From positions 1-6,603 of the forward strand of contig JAGTVF010000323.1 in the NCBI GenBank assembly GCA_018224315.1: a stretch of DNA of 6,603 nt, written 5' to 3'. The notes below the pieces were generated by a model. That model did no database searches. It saw only the letters and a list, made by a program, of their open reading frames with translations, and was not told where the DNA came from. A program made the position numbers and the translations under genes. Below are positions 1 through 5,638 of the stretch, in pieces; the first letter of the stretch is position 1, and every line of letters begins with the position of its first letter. The DNA is from Desulfobacterales bacterium (GTDB lineage: Bacteria > Desulfobacterota > Desulfobacteria > Desulfobacterales > Desulfosalsimonadaceae).

Positions 1-312
1 AACCCGGGTTTCGCCAAACACGTGGGGGTGGCGATAAATCAGTTTCTGGCAGAGCTGTCCGATGACATCGGAAAGACTGAATTCGCCTTGCTCCCGGCCG
101 ATGATACTGTGGAACACCACCTGCAGAAGTACATCGCCGAGTTCTTCGGCCATGGATGCCGAATCTTCGGACTCAATGGCCTCGACCAGTTCATAAGCCT
201 CCTCAATTAAGGCGGGCACCAGACTTTCATGGTCTTGGGCGGCATCCCAGGGACACCCCCCCGGGGCACGCAGCGTTTCCATGATGTCAACCAAACGGTC
301 CATTTCCTTCAT
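1..312 (-). CDS. mazG: MazG nucleoside triphosphate pyrophosphohydrolase, partial (N-terminal 104 residues)
   Basis: MazG hydrolyses nucleoside triphosphates to monophosphates and pyrophosphate in the cytoplasm, cleaning non-canonical or excess NTPs; some homologues also lower (p)ppGpp-linked stress signals. Read on the minus strand from ATG at 312, the frame is open to the window edge, so the C-terminal part is missing. Visible MazG landmarks are [10 protein letters not shown] (residues 15-24), [10 protein letters not shown] with the EExxE metal-binding pattern (about 37-46), [13 protein letters not shown] (about 56-68, supplying the second acidic pair) and the closing RHPHVFGET (about 95-103). 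These align closely with the first half of E. coli MazG (about 263 residues). The start is supported by AGGGA 8 nt upstream; a second in-frame ATG lies three codons in. The gene is divergent from purN. What is absent is only what lies outside the window; nothing suggests a broken gene. Confidence 0.95.
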   Translation of the reverse strand, partial: MKEMDRLVDIMETLRAPGGCPWDAAQDHESLVPALIEEAYELVEAIESEDSASMAEELGDVLLQVVFHSIIGREQGEFSLSDVIGQLCQKLIYRHPHVFGETRV

Positions 313-366
313 ATCGATTTCCCTGACCGGGCGGCCCGGCTGAACCGGTTGGTGCGCCCGGATTCC

Positions 367-396
367 TTGTTTACAAAAAAAGTTTTTTTTTATACG
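367..396 (+). promoter_or_regulatory. Candidate promoter for purN with A/T homopolymer spacer
   Basis: On the plus strand TTGTTT (367-372) and TATACG (391-396) are 18 nt apart; TTTACA (370-375) is an alternative -35 with a short 15-nt spacer. The spacer consists largely of A7 (375-381), G, then T9 (383-391). A 6-bp inverted repeat, GATGAT/ATCATC (409-414 and 421-426), lies just downstream and could be an operator. The call rests on sequence pattern only. Confidence 0.3.
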
Positions 397-442
397 CATT
401 TCAGTATGGATGATATCGGCATCATCGCCTGAGAAGTCACAT

Positions 443-471
443 TCTTTAATGTATCGGCATAACCGTGTCAA
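443..471 (-). promoter_or_regulatory. Candidate sigma70-type promoter for mazG
   Basis: Reading the minus strand, a perfect TTGACA (471-466) is followed after 17 nt by TAAAGA (448-443), which matches the -10 consensus at only three positions. Transcription would begin near 436 and leave a leader of about 125 nt before the mazG ATG. The -35 box is strong and the -10 box weak, so this is a candidate only. Confidence 0.3.
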
Positions 472-502
472 GCAGTGAGACAACCAGGGAAAGAAAAAAA
501 CC

Positions 503-1306
503 GTGCAAACAGCATCCCGCCTTCGTATCGGCGCACTGATCAGCGGATCGGGCACCAATCTGGAAGCCATTTTAAAAGCCTGTGAAACCGGAGAGATCAA
601 CGCACAGGTGGTATTTACCGGCTCGGACAACCCCGGATCCGCCGGCCTGGAAAAAGCCGGCAAACGCGGCATTGCCACGTTCGTGGTGGACTACAAAAAA
701 CGCATCCGGGATTACCGCGCCGATCCCCGGCCCCAAACCCTGCCGGCGGATTTCAACGAAGCAGAAATCCTGGCCAAACAATCTTTTTTCAGCGCAGATG
801 CAGAGGCGCAAAAGACCCGGACTTTTCTGCGCACAAGGGCCATTGCCGAAGCCGCCCTGATTCAACAGATGCGTCCCTACTCATTTGATCTGCTGGTACT
901 GGCCGGGTTTATGCGCAATCTATCCCCCTATTTCATTGACCGGATCAACACGGACCCGGCCCGGCCCCGGATCATGAATATTCACCCGGCACTTCTGCCG
1001 GCGTTTGCCGGAACAGACGGGTATGGCGACACCTTCCGCTACGGCTGCAAGGTGGGCGGATGCACCGTGCATTTCATTGACTACGGCGAGGACTCCGGAC
1101 CCATAATCGGCCAGCGCTGCTTTGCCATCGAAGAAACCGACACCCTTGCGGATGTGAAACAAAAAGGGCTGGCTCTGGAATGGGCGCTTTACCCCGAATG
1201 CATCGGGCTGTTTGCCCAAAACCGGCTGGAGGTGGTCAACACCACCCACACGCTTTCCGGCGGGCAGGTGTATCAAAGACGGGTGGTAAAGATTCTACAG
1301 CCGTAA
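503..1306 (+). CDS. purN: Phosphoribosylglycinamide formyltransferase (GAR transformylase), long variant
   Basis: PurN transfers the formyl group of 10-formyl-tetrahydrofolate to GAR, the third step of de novo purine synthesis, in the cytoplasm. The product is 267 residues against about 190-215 usual. Family landmarks: [11 protein letters not shown] (13-23, phosphate-binding loop), [10 protein letters not shown] (133-142), NIHPALLP (159-166) and [14 protein letters not shown] (189-202). By alignment with E. coli PurN the catalytic triad is N159, H161 and D197, all present. Extra length sits mostly between GIAT (56-59) and the LVLAGF strand, where about 70 residues replace about 34. The loop after NIHPALLP, usually G-x-H-x-H-like, reads GTDGYGDT. 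The start is GTG at 503: an in-frame stop at 476-478 leaves no better upstream start, and AGGGA lies 12 nt before it. It is convergent with the TraB-like gene, 13 bp apart. Catalysis is inferred as intact; the insert's role is unknown. Confidence 0.93.
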   Translation: MQTASRLRIGALISGSGTNLEAILKACETGEINAQVVFTGSDNPGSAGLEKAGKRGIATFVVDYKKRIRDYRADPRPQTLPADFNEAEILAKQSFFSADAEAQKTRTFLRTRAIAEAALIQQMRPYSFDLLVLAGFMRNLSPYFIDRINTDPARPRIMNIHPALLPAFAGTDGYGDTFRYGCKVGGCTVHFIDYGEDSGPIIGQRCFAIEETDTLADVKQKGLALEWALYPECIGLFAQNRLEVVNTTHTLSGGQVYQRRVVKILQP

Positions 1307-1319
1307 CGGGCCGGACCCG

Positions 1320-2501
1320 TCAGGCCCCGAGCACCCGTGCCATCAGCGGCAGGGCCACAAAGGTGCCCACCATGCTGCCGATATTGGCAAACACCACGAC
1401 CAGAAGAATCCGGGTGACCTTATTGCGCCAGAAACCCCGGATGGACAAAATATCCGTGGACAGATCTTCCAGGTCTCCCACCTTGGGCTTGCGCAAGCCC
1501 GCCTCCACAAGGCCCGCCACCCAGCCTGCGGCAATCATGGGATTCAATGAGGTAAGCGGGGCCGCACCAATGGCAGAAAGTATGGTCAGGGGATGTCCGA
1601 ATGCCGCCGCGGTGCCGATGCCGGCAAAAACCGCATTGGCCGCCACCCACCAGAAAACCATGGATTTGCCCGTCTGGGCGCCGCCGAAAAAAAAACCGGC
1701 AATAATGGCCAGTAAAATGGCCAGGGGCAGCAGCCATTTGAGCACCCCCAGGCTTTTGCCCCGGGGCGGCACCGTTTCCAGAGGGGCAGGATCAATGTCG
1801 TGGAAAAGATATTTGCTGATGCCCGGCACATGACCGGCACCCACCACGGCCACGATCTTTTGGCCTTCGGCATGCCGGATCCTGTGGGCCAGGTACCGGT
1901 CCCGCTCGTCGATTAAAATCTGCCGAATGGACGGATGGGATTTTTCCAGCTCCGAGAGCAGACTCTGGAGAATGTCTTCTTTTTTCATGTCTTCAATGGC
2001 CTGCTCGTCAATATCGTCAATGCCGCCCATGGACATCAGGAGCTGAAAGAACAGCTTGATCTTGTTCCAGAAACCGGTGCTGCGCCAGGTGCGCGAAAGG
2101 GTTACCGTAATATCCCGGTCTGCCAGACAAACCCCGGCGCCGGCGGCTTCGGCCGCATCCAGGGCCCGAATCATTTCCTCACCGGGCCGAACCCCGAGTT
2201 TTTTGCCGATGCGGCGCTGAAAGGCGGTGAGCATCATGTTGACCAGAAGCACAAAGGCCTTTTTCTCCCGAACCACCTTAACGATATCCATCTGCCGCCA
2301 CTGGGCGCTGTTGCGGATGGACTGGTGCCGGGAGGCGCAAAGCTCCACGCACACGGTATCCGGGCTTTCCTCCTGGATCACCGATTCGGCCAGTTCCGCG
2401 CTTTCCCGGGAGACATGGGCGGTGCCCACCAAAACAATCTCTTTGCCGTCTATCTCCAGGCGGGTGACACCCCGGGTTTGTTTGTGTGATTCATTTGCCA
2501 T
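1320..2501 (-). CDS. TraB/PrgY-family polytopic membrane protein (Tiki/TraB superfamily)
   Basis: The family includes enterococcal TraB/PrgY, which reduce self-pheromone activity, and is related to the Tiki/GumN putative metalloproteases; the role in this organism is not known. The 393-residue product begins with a cytoplasmic-type domain carrying GTAHVS (26-31, H29), CVELCASRH (51-59, with E53 and R58), LIDERDRYLAHRI (196-208) and GAGHVPGI (221-228, H224). The two GxxH motifs and the E/R residues are those proposed for metal binding or catalysis. After a linker come four hydrophobic segments at about 253-273, 281-301, 305-333 and 363-388, predicting membrane anchoring at the C-terminus. There is no signal peptide. 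Length and order match bacterial and archaeal full-length TraB proteins. The ATG at 2501 has AAGGA 12 nt upstream, rather far. An out-of-frame 7-codon ORF overlaps this start. It is divergent from the 148-residue gene, with which it may share regulation. Confidence 0.88.
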   Translation of the reverse strand: MANESHKQTRGVTRLEIDGKEIVLVGTAHVSRESAELAESVIQEESPDTVCVELCASRHQSIRNSAQWRQMDIVKVVREKKAFVLLVNMMLTAFQRRIGKKLGVRPGEEMIRALDAAEAAGAGVCLADRDITVTLSRTWRSTGFWNKIKLFFQLLMSMGGIDDIDEQAIEDMKKEDILQSLLSELEKSHPSIRQILIDERDRYLAHRIRHAEGQKIVAVVGAGHVPGISKYLFHDIDPAPLETVPPRGKSLGVLKWLLPLAILLAIIAGFFFGGAQTGKSMVFWWVAANAVFAGIGTAAAFGHPLTILSAIGAAPLTSLNPMIAAGWVAGLVEAGLRKPKVGDLEDLSTDILSIRGFWRNKVTRILLVVVFANIGSMVGTFVALPLMARVLGA

Positions 2502-2562
2502 CCGGCATTTGCATCCTTATTTTTAAGAGTGTAAAAAATTTTAGAATTCATCCTGAATGAAA

Positions 2563-2598
2563 CTTATATAAGTGCCTGGATCACAACATTGTTGTCAA
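2563..2598. promoter_or_regulatory. Divergent control region with two palindromes
   Basis: The 116-bp spacer between the TraB-like gene and the 148-residue gene contains CTTATATAAG (2563-2572), a perfect 10-bp palindrome that could act as a -10 region in either direction, and ACAAC-ATT-GTTGT (2583-2595), a 5-bp inverted repeat. Their centres are about 21.5 bp apart, close to two helical turns. On the plus strand TTAGAA (2541-2546) lies 18 nt before TATATA (2565-2570). On the minus strand a perfect TTGACA (2598-2593) exists but is too far from the AT-rich palindrome to be a standard pair. Promoter assignment is tentative; a regulator site is an inference. Confidence 0.35.
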
Positions 2599-2617
2599 GG
2601 AGATAATCACCAGAGGT

Positions 2618-3064
2618 ATGCTGATTTACAACGACATTTACGAATGGGAGGGCTGGGGCGGCAAGCTTCGCCTGGCCAGCGGAAAATGCCGGCTTTGGGT
2701 TTTTGACCGCAGACAGGCGGGTATGGAAAAACGGGTGACGGTGTTACGGCCCAAGGTGGTGGTTGTATCAGATGTGGCCGACAGCAAAATGTCGGTGCGC
2801 TCCTGTGCCGGCCATATTGCCACCAGGGTAATCCAGGATTTCTCCATTGATTTTAACCGGATGCTGTACGTGGAATATTACCCCCCGGTTCGATATGGCA
2901 TGCGAAACGAATACGAAATTCCGGAGCAATACGTGGCCGTGGATTTTGTCTGGGATCAGGGTCGGGCCATCCATCCCAAATGGCGGCATCTGCAGCCGCC
3001 GCTGCTCAATGTGGTAAAAGACCTGATCAACTCCGCCCAGCAGCAATCGCCCGAATACACATAA
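2618..3064 (+). CDS. Hypothetical protein, 148 residues, family not recognised
   Basis: I do not recognise this family. The product has no signal peptide and no transmembrane segment, so it is probably cytoplasmic. It looks like a compact mixed alpha/beta domain: beta-rich N-terminus with KLRLASGKCRLWVFD (16-30), a hydrophobic strand KVVVVSDV (46-53), a segment SVRSCAGHIATRVIQDF (59-75) that resembles a conserved helix with C63 and H66, then RMLYVEYYPP (81-90) and YVAVDFVWD (105-113). Cysteines are C24 and C63 only. The ATG at 2618 is preceded by AGAGGT directly and AAGGAG 15 nt upstream (2597-2602), so the ribosome-binding context is imperfect, but no other in-frame ATG or GTG lies close by. 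Codon use is like its neighbours, which supports a real gene. It is divergent from the TraB-like gene and convergent with the thiolase, so it is probably transcribed alone. Confidence 0.75.
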   Translation: MLIYNDIYEWEGWGGKLRLASGKCRLWVFDRRQAGMEKRVTVLRPKVVVVSDVADSKMSVRSCAGHIATRVIQDFSIDFNRMLYVEYYPPVRYGMRNEYEIPEQYVAVDFVWDQGRAIHPKWRHLQPPLLNVVKDLINSAQQQSPEYT

Positions 3065-3067
3065 GGA

Positions 3068-3110
3068 TCCGCAGACGGCCGGGGCCAACAACCGCCCCGC
3101 CGCCTGCGGA
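3068..3110. terminator. GC-rich hairpin between convergent genes
   Basis: Four nt after the stop of the 148-residue gene, TCCGCAG (3068-3074) pairs perfectly with CTGCGGA (3104-3110). After one A/C mismatch the stem continues through CGG and GGGGC-type pairs with a single bulge, closing on a short CAACAACC-like loop. The plus-strand sequence after it becomes T-rich only after about eight nt, so it is not a textbook intrinsic terminator. Placed between two convergent stops, it may slow or end transcription from both sides. Confidence 0.5.
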
Positions 3111-3147
3111 AAGGTCCATCTTTCTTATTTATGACACCGCCTGCCGG

Positions 3148-4398
3148 TTACAGCACTTCAATGGCTGTTGCCATTGACACTCCACCGCCGCCGCACAGGG
3201 TGGCAAGCCCCAGGGTTTTGCCCTGTTTGCGCAGGGCATGAATCAATGTAACCATAATGCGGGCTCCGGTAGCGCCCACGGGATGGCCCAGCCCGATGCC
3301 CGAGCCGTTGATGTTGGTGATTTCCCGGTTCAACCCCAGATCTTTTTCGCAGCCCAGATACTGGGCGGCAAAGGCTTCATTGACCTCGATCAGTTCGAAA
3401 TCATCTGTTTGAATACCGCTTTTGGCCACCAGGTCTTTGACCGCCGGCACCGGAGACAGCCCCATTACCGAGGGGTGACAGGCGCCCCTGCCGGTGGCCC
3501 GGATTTTTGCCAGCGGCGTTAAGCCCAGTTCTTTGGCCTTGTCTGCGCTCATGATCACCATGGCCGCAGACCCGTCATTGATGCCGCTGGAATTGCCGGC
3601 CGTGACCGTGCCGGTCTTGGGCACAAACGCCGGGGGCAGTTTCTGCAGATCGTCCATTGTCAGGCCCGGCCGGAAATGCTCGTCATGCTCGAACATCAGG
3701 GGGTCTTTTTTGCGCCGCGGCACAGCCACGGGCACGGTTTCCCCGGCAAATGAGCCGTCCTGATTGGCCCGCTCTGCGTTGTTATGGCTCCGCAGGGCCA
3801 CCTCGTCCATTTCTTCCCGGGAAATGCCCATGTGCTGGGCAATGAATTCCGCAGTATGGCCCATGATATAGGGCTTGCCCTTGAAATACGACAGGGGCGG
3901 CTCATCAGCGTTGACCGGCCCGTCTTCCGGGTGCGGGATAATATGGGAGCCGCAGTGCAAACCATGGATCAGGGCGTCTTTGAATGTCTGATCCTGAAGC
4001 CGGCATCCCCACCTGGCCTCTTCGACCACATAGGGCACGCCGGACATGTGTTCCACGCCGCCGGCAAGGATCACATCGGCCATTTCCGCCTGGATCATGG
4101 CCGCGCCGGACAGCACCGCCTCCATGCCGGAAATGCAGACCCGATTAAGGGTTACTGCGGGCACGCTATCGGGAAAACCGGCCAGAAGCCAGGCCACACG
4201 CGTCACATTTAATGCGTCCACCGGCTCCATGCAGCAGCCGTAGCGCACATCATCGATCATTTCCGGTTCAATGCCGGCCCGCCCGACCGCTTCCTTCATG
4301 GTCACCGAGGCCAAATGCGCACCGGTGAGACTTTTGAGCGTTCCGCCAAATGCACCGATCGGGGTTCGGCAAGCCGATACAATCACCACATCTTTCAT
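3148..4398 (-). CDS. Thiolase (acetyl-CoA C-acyltransferase/acetyltransferase family)
   Basis: Thiolases cleave 3-ketoacyl-CoA with CoA to release acetyl-CoA, or condense two acetyl-CoA, in the cytoplasm; which direction and chain length applies here cannot be read from sequence. From ATG at 4398 the product is 416 residues, slightly longer than the usual 390. Landmarks: VIVSACRTPIGAFGG (5-19), the acyl-enzyme cysteine in NRVCISGMEAV (C88, with Ile where Gly is most common), GTVTAGNSSGINDGSAA (263-279), VNEAFA (339-344), GHPVGATGAR with H372, and the second active-site cysteine in LCGGGG (C402). About 20 extra residues, including HIIPHPEDGPVNADEPP (152-168), sit before MGHTAE. The frame continues 21 codons upstream to 4461, but I reject that extension: the family N-terminus starts at MKDVVIVSA, AAGGA lies 9 nt before it, and a promoter fits in the extension. 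It is probably monocistronic and divergent from mntP. Confidence 0.94.
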   Translation of the reverse strand: MKDVVIVSACRTPIGAFGGTLKSLTGAHLASVTMKEAVGRAGIEPEMIDDVRYGCCMEPVDALNVTRVAWLLAGFPDSVPAVTLNRVCISGMEAVLSGAAMIQAEMADVILAGGVEHMSGVPYVVEEARWGCRLQDQTFKDALIHGLHCGSHIIPHPEDGPVNADEPPLSYFKGKPYIMGHTAEFIAQHMGISREEMDEVALRSHNNAERANQDGSFAGETVPVAVPRRKKDPLMFEHDEHFRPGLTMDDLQKLPPAFVPKTGTVTAGNSSGINDGSAAMVIMSADKAKELGLTPLAKIRATGRGACHPSVMGLSPVPAVKDLVAKSGIQTDDFELIEVNEAFAAQYLGCEKDLGLNREITNINGSGIGLGHPVGATGARIMVTLIHALRKQGKTLGLATLCGGGGVSMATAIEVL

Positions 4399-4427
4399 AC
4401 ATCCTGTTCCTTTCCTGGTTGATATTT

Positions 4428-4461
4428 TCAATTTATATTGATACCTTACGAATCCAGACAA
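4428..4461 (-). promoter_or_regulatory. Candidate promoter and operator for the thiolase gene
   Basis: On the minus strand TTGTCT (4461-4456, four of six consensus) is followed after 18 nt by TATAAA (4437-4432, five of six), giving a start near 4425 and a leader of about 27 nt. The inverted repeat TCAAT-TTAT-ATTGA (4428-4441) covers the -10 box, a position typical of a repressor site. TTGATA also occurs twice on the plus strand, 19 bp apart (4419 and 4438). The regulator is unknown. Confidence 0.45.
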
Positions 4462-4507
4462 TCACCAACGCTCATGAATCCAAACACTGGTCATCGTCTG
4501 CGCGCAA

Positions 4508-5065
4508 ATGAATATTGCTGAAATCATACTCATTGCCCTGTCTCTGGCCATGGACGCCTTTGCCGTGTCCGTGGCCGCCGGCACCGCCGGCCGGCTCCAT
4601 CCCAGGGCCGTGTTCCGGCTTTCCTTTCATTTCGGCCTGTTCCAGTTCATGATGCCGGTGCTCGGCTGGTATGCCGGATCCCGGGTTGCCCACCTGGTAT
4701 CGGCGGTGGACCACTGGGTGGCCTTTGGCCTGCTGATGTTTGTGGGCCTGCGCATGATCCGCGGCAGCCTTGAAAACCCATCAGAGCAAATCAAAAAAGA
4801 CCCCTCCCGGGGACTGACCCTGGTGGTGCTGTCTGTGGCCACCAGCATTGATGCCCTGGCCGTGGGTTTTTCCCTTGCCATGATGAATGTGGCCATCTGG
4901 TATCCAAGCATCATGATCGGGGTGATCACTTCGGCCATGTCCCTTGCCGGCATCCGCCTGGGCCGTGTTTTCGGCCGCAGATTCGGCCCGCGCATGGAAA
5001 TGGCCGGCGGCATCATTCTATTGGCAATCGGCACCCGGATCCTGATTGCGGATCTGTTTTTCTAA
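4508..5065 (+). CDS. mntP: Putative manganese efflux pump MntP (YebN family)
   Basis: MntP exports Mn2+ across the inner membrane and protects against manganese overload. The 185-residue product has the family's usual length and six hydrophobic segments at about 5-25, 36-56, 66-86, 104-124, 128-150 and 165-183. The two internally repeated family motifs are clear: LAMDAFAVSVAAG (14-26, D16) and SIDALAVGFSLAMMN (113-127, D115); these aspartates correspond to intramembrane acidic residues needed for Mn2+ export in E. coli. The HFG after the second repeat element and the closing GGIILLAIG (167-175) also fit. The ATG at 4508 gives the complete first helix, but no Shine-Dalgarno is visible before it. 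A 15-codon out-of-frame ORF from ATG 4474 ends at 4521, overlapping the mntP start. I see no yybP-ykoY manganese riboswitch in the 109-nt leader. It converges on the RdgC-like pair, 33 bp away. Confidence 0.92.
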   Translation: MNIAEIILIALSLAMDAFAVSVAAGTAGRLHPRAVFRLSFHFGLFQFMMPVLGWYAGSRVAHLVSAVDHWVAFGLLMFVGLRMIRGSLENPSEQIKKDPSRGLTLVVLSVATSIDALAVGFSLAMMNVAIWYPSIMIGVITSAMSLAGIRLGRVFGRRFGPRMEMAGGIILLAIGTRILIADLFF

Positions 5066-5079
5066 AACCGATTCAACAC

Positions 5080-5091
5080 CCCGGATCCGGG
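5080..5091. repeat. Perfect 12-bp palindrome between convergent stops
   Basis: CCCGGATCCGGG lies in the 33-bp gap between the mntP stop and the stop of the RdgC-like C-terminal gene. It has no loop and no adjoining T tract, so it is a poor intrinsic terminator; it could be a protein-binding site or simply reflect the local abundance of CCGGATCC. Confidence 0.4.
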
Positions 5092-5098
5092 CACAATG

Positions 5099-5638
5099 CT
5101 AATCCGCTGCCGGGCCCTGTCGTATCCAGGCCATGATCCGGTGGACGGTTTTTTTGTCCCAATCCGGATCAAACCGCTGCTTGGCAAACTGTGCATACAG
5201 ATGCTCCACCAGCTTGACCACCCGTTCCACCAGATAAATTTTCTCCAGCACCGCCCCCTCGATATCCTCCGGAGATTCCAGATTTGCTGTCTGCGGGGTT
5301 TTCAGGCTGCTGATGCTCAGGCTTTCGCCCTTGACCGAAAACCGCCACTCCAGTTCCCCGGCCCGGAAAAGCAGGTGCATTTCCGTGACCTTGGCCCCCT
5401 TGGTCAGGGCCATGACCCCTTCTTCAAGGCCCGCGCCGTCGCCCCGGATGGTGATGGTTTCATCCCGGTTGTGCCGATGGTTTTCCAGCACGATCCGGTT
5501 GCCGATAGCAAGGGCGTCCATTTCCGGATCCGCCTTTTGCAGGGCCTCAAAATCCGTGTCAATCATGTACCACAGCCAGGTCAGAAACTCGTGGCCCAGA
5601 AACTTGTACCGGTTATAGGCAACAGAGACATCAAGCAT
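5099..5638 (-). CDS. RdgC-like C-terminal part encoded as a separate protein
   Basis: The 179-residue product resembles the C-terminal portion of deltaproteobacterial RdgC-type proteins, chiefly through LGHEFLTWLWY (14-24), which matches the LGREFLTWLW motif I associate with that family, followed by a beta-rich stretch (GNRIVLEN 46-53; EMHLLFRAGELEWRFSV 86-102) and a helical end (YLVERVVKLVEHLYAQF 135-151, closing with DPDWDKKTVHRIMAWI). There are no membrane segments or cysteines. The gene starts inside the end of the upstream RdgC-like ORF: they share 8 nt (ATGCTTGA, 5638-5631), with this gene in the +1 frame. GGAGG (5648-5644) sits 5 nt before its ATG, an excellent ribosome-binding site, so independent, coupled translation is likely. 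Function by analogy with RdgC is double-stranded DNA binding and control of RecA activity, probably together with the upstream product. The family link is from memory of motifs and is less sure than for the upstream gene. Confidence 0.8.
   Translation of the reverse strand: MLDVSVAYNRYKFLGHEFLTWLWYMIDTDFEALQKADPEMDALAIGNRIVLENHRHNRDETITIRGDGAGLEEGVMALTKGAKVTEMHLLFRAGELEWRFSVKGESLSISSLKTPQTANLESPEDIEGAVLEKIYLVERVVKLVEHLYAQFAKQRFDPDWDKKTVHRIMAWIRQGPAAD

Noticed and set aside
22..432. Two plus-strand ORFs (22-210 and 229-432) at the left edge
   Set aside because: They are antisense to the clear MazG reading frame on the minus strand or run into the mazG/purN spacer, and have no family features.
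1306..1320. Hairpin ACGGG-CCGGA-CCCGT between purN and the TraB-like gene as a terminator
   Set aside because: Only 5 bp of stem, no T tract on either strand, and it overlaps both stop codons.
1180..1833. Plus-strand 217-residue ORF
   Set aside because: It overlaps the end of purN and lies antisense to the TraB-like gene, is rich in R/P/T as expected for a shadow frame, and has no motif.
4399..4461. 21-residue N-terminal extension of the thiolase
   Set aside because: Thiolases begin at MKDVVIVSA-type sequence, a good Shine-Dalgarno precedes that ATG, and the best promoter candidate lies within the extension.
4399..4507. yybP-ykoY manganese riboswitch upstream of mntP
   Set aside because: The leader is short and AT-rich and shows none of the conserved GC-rich helix and loop elements expected.
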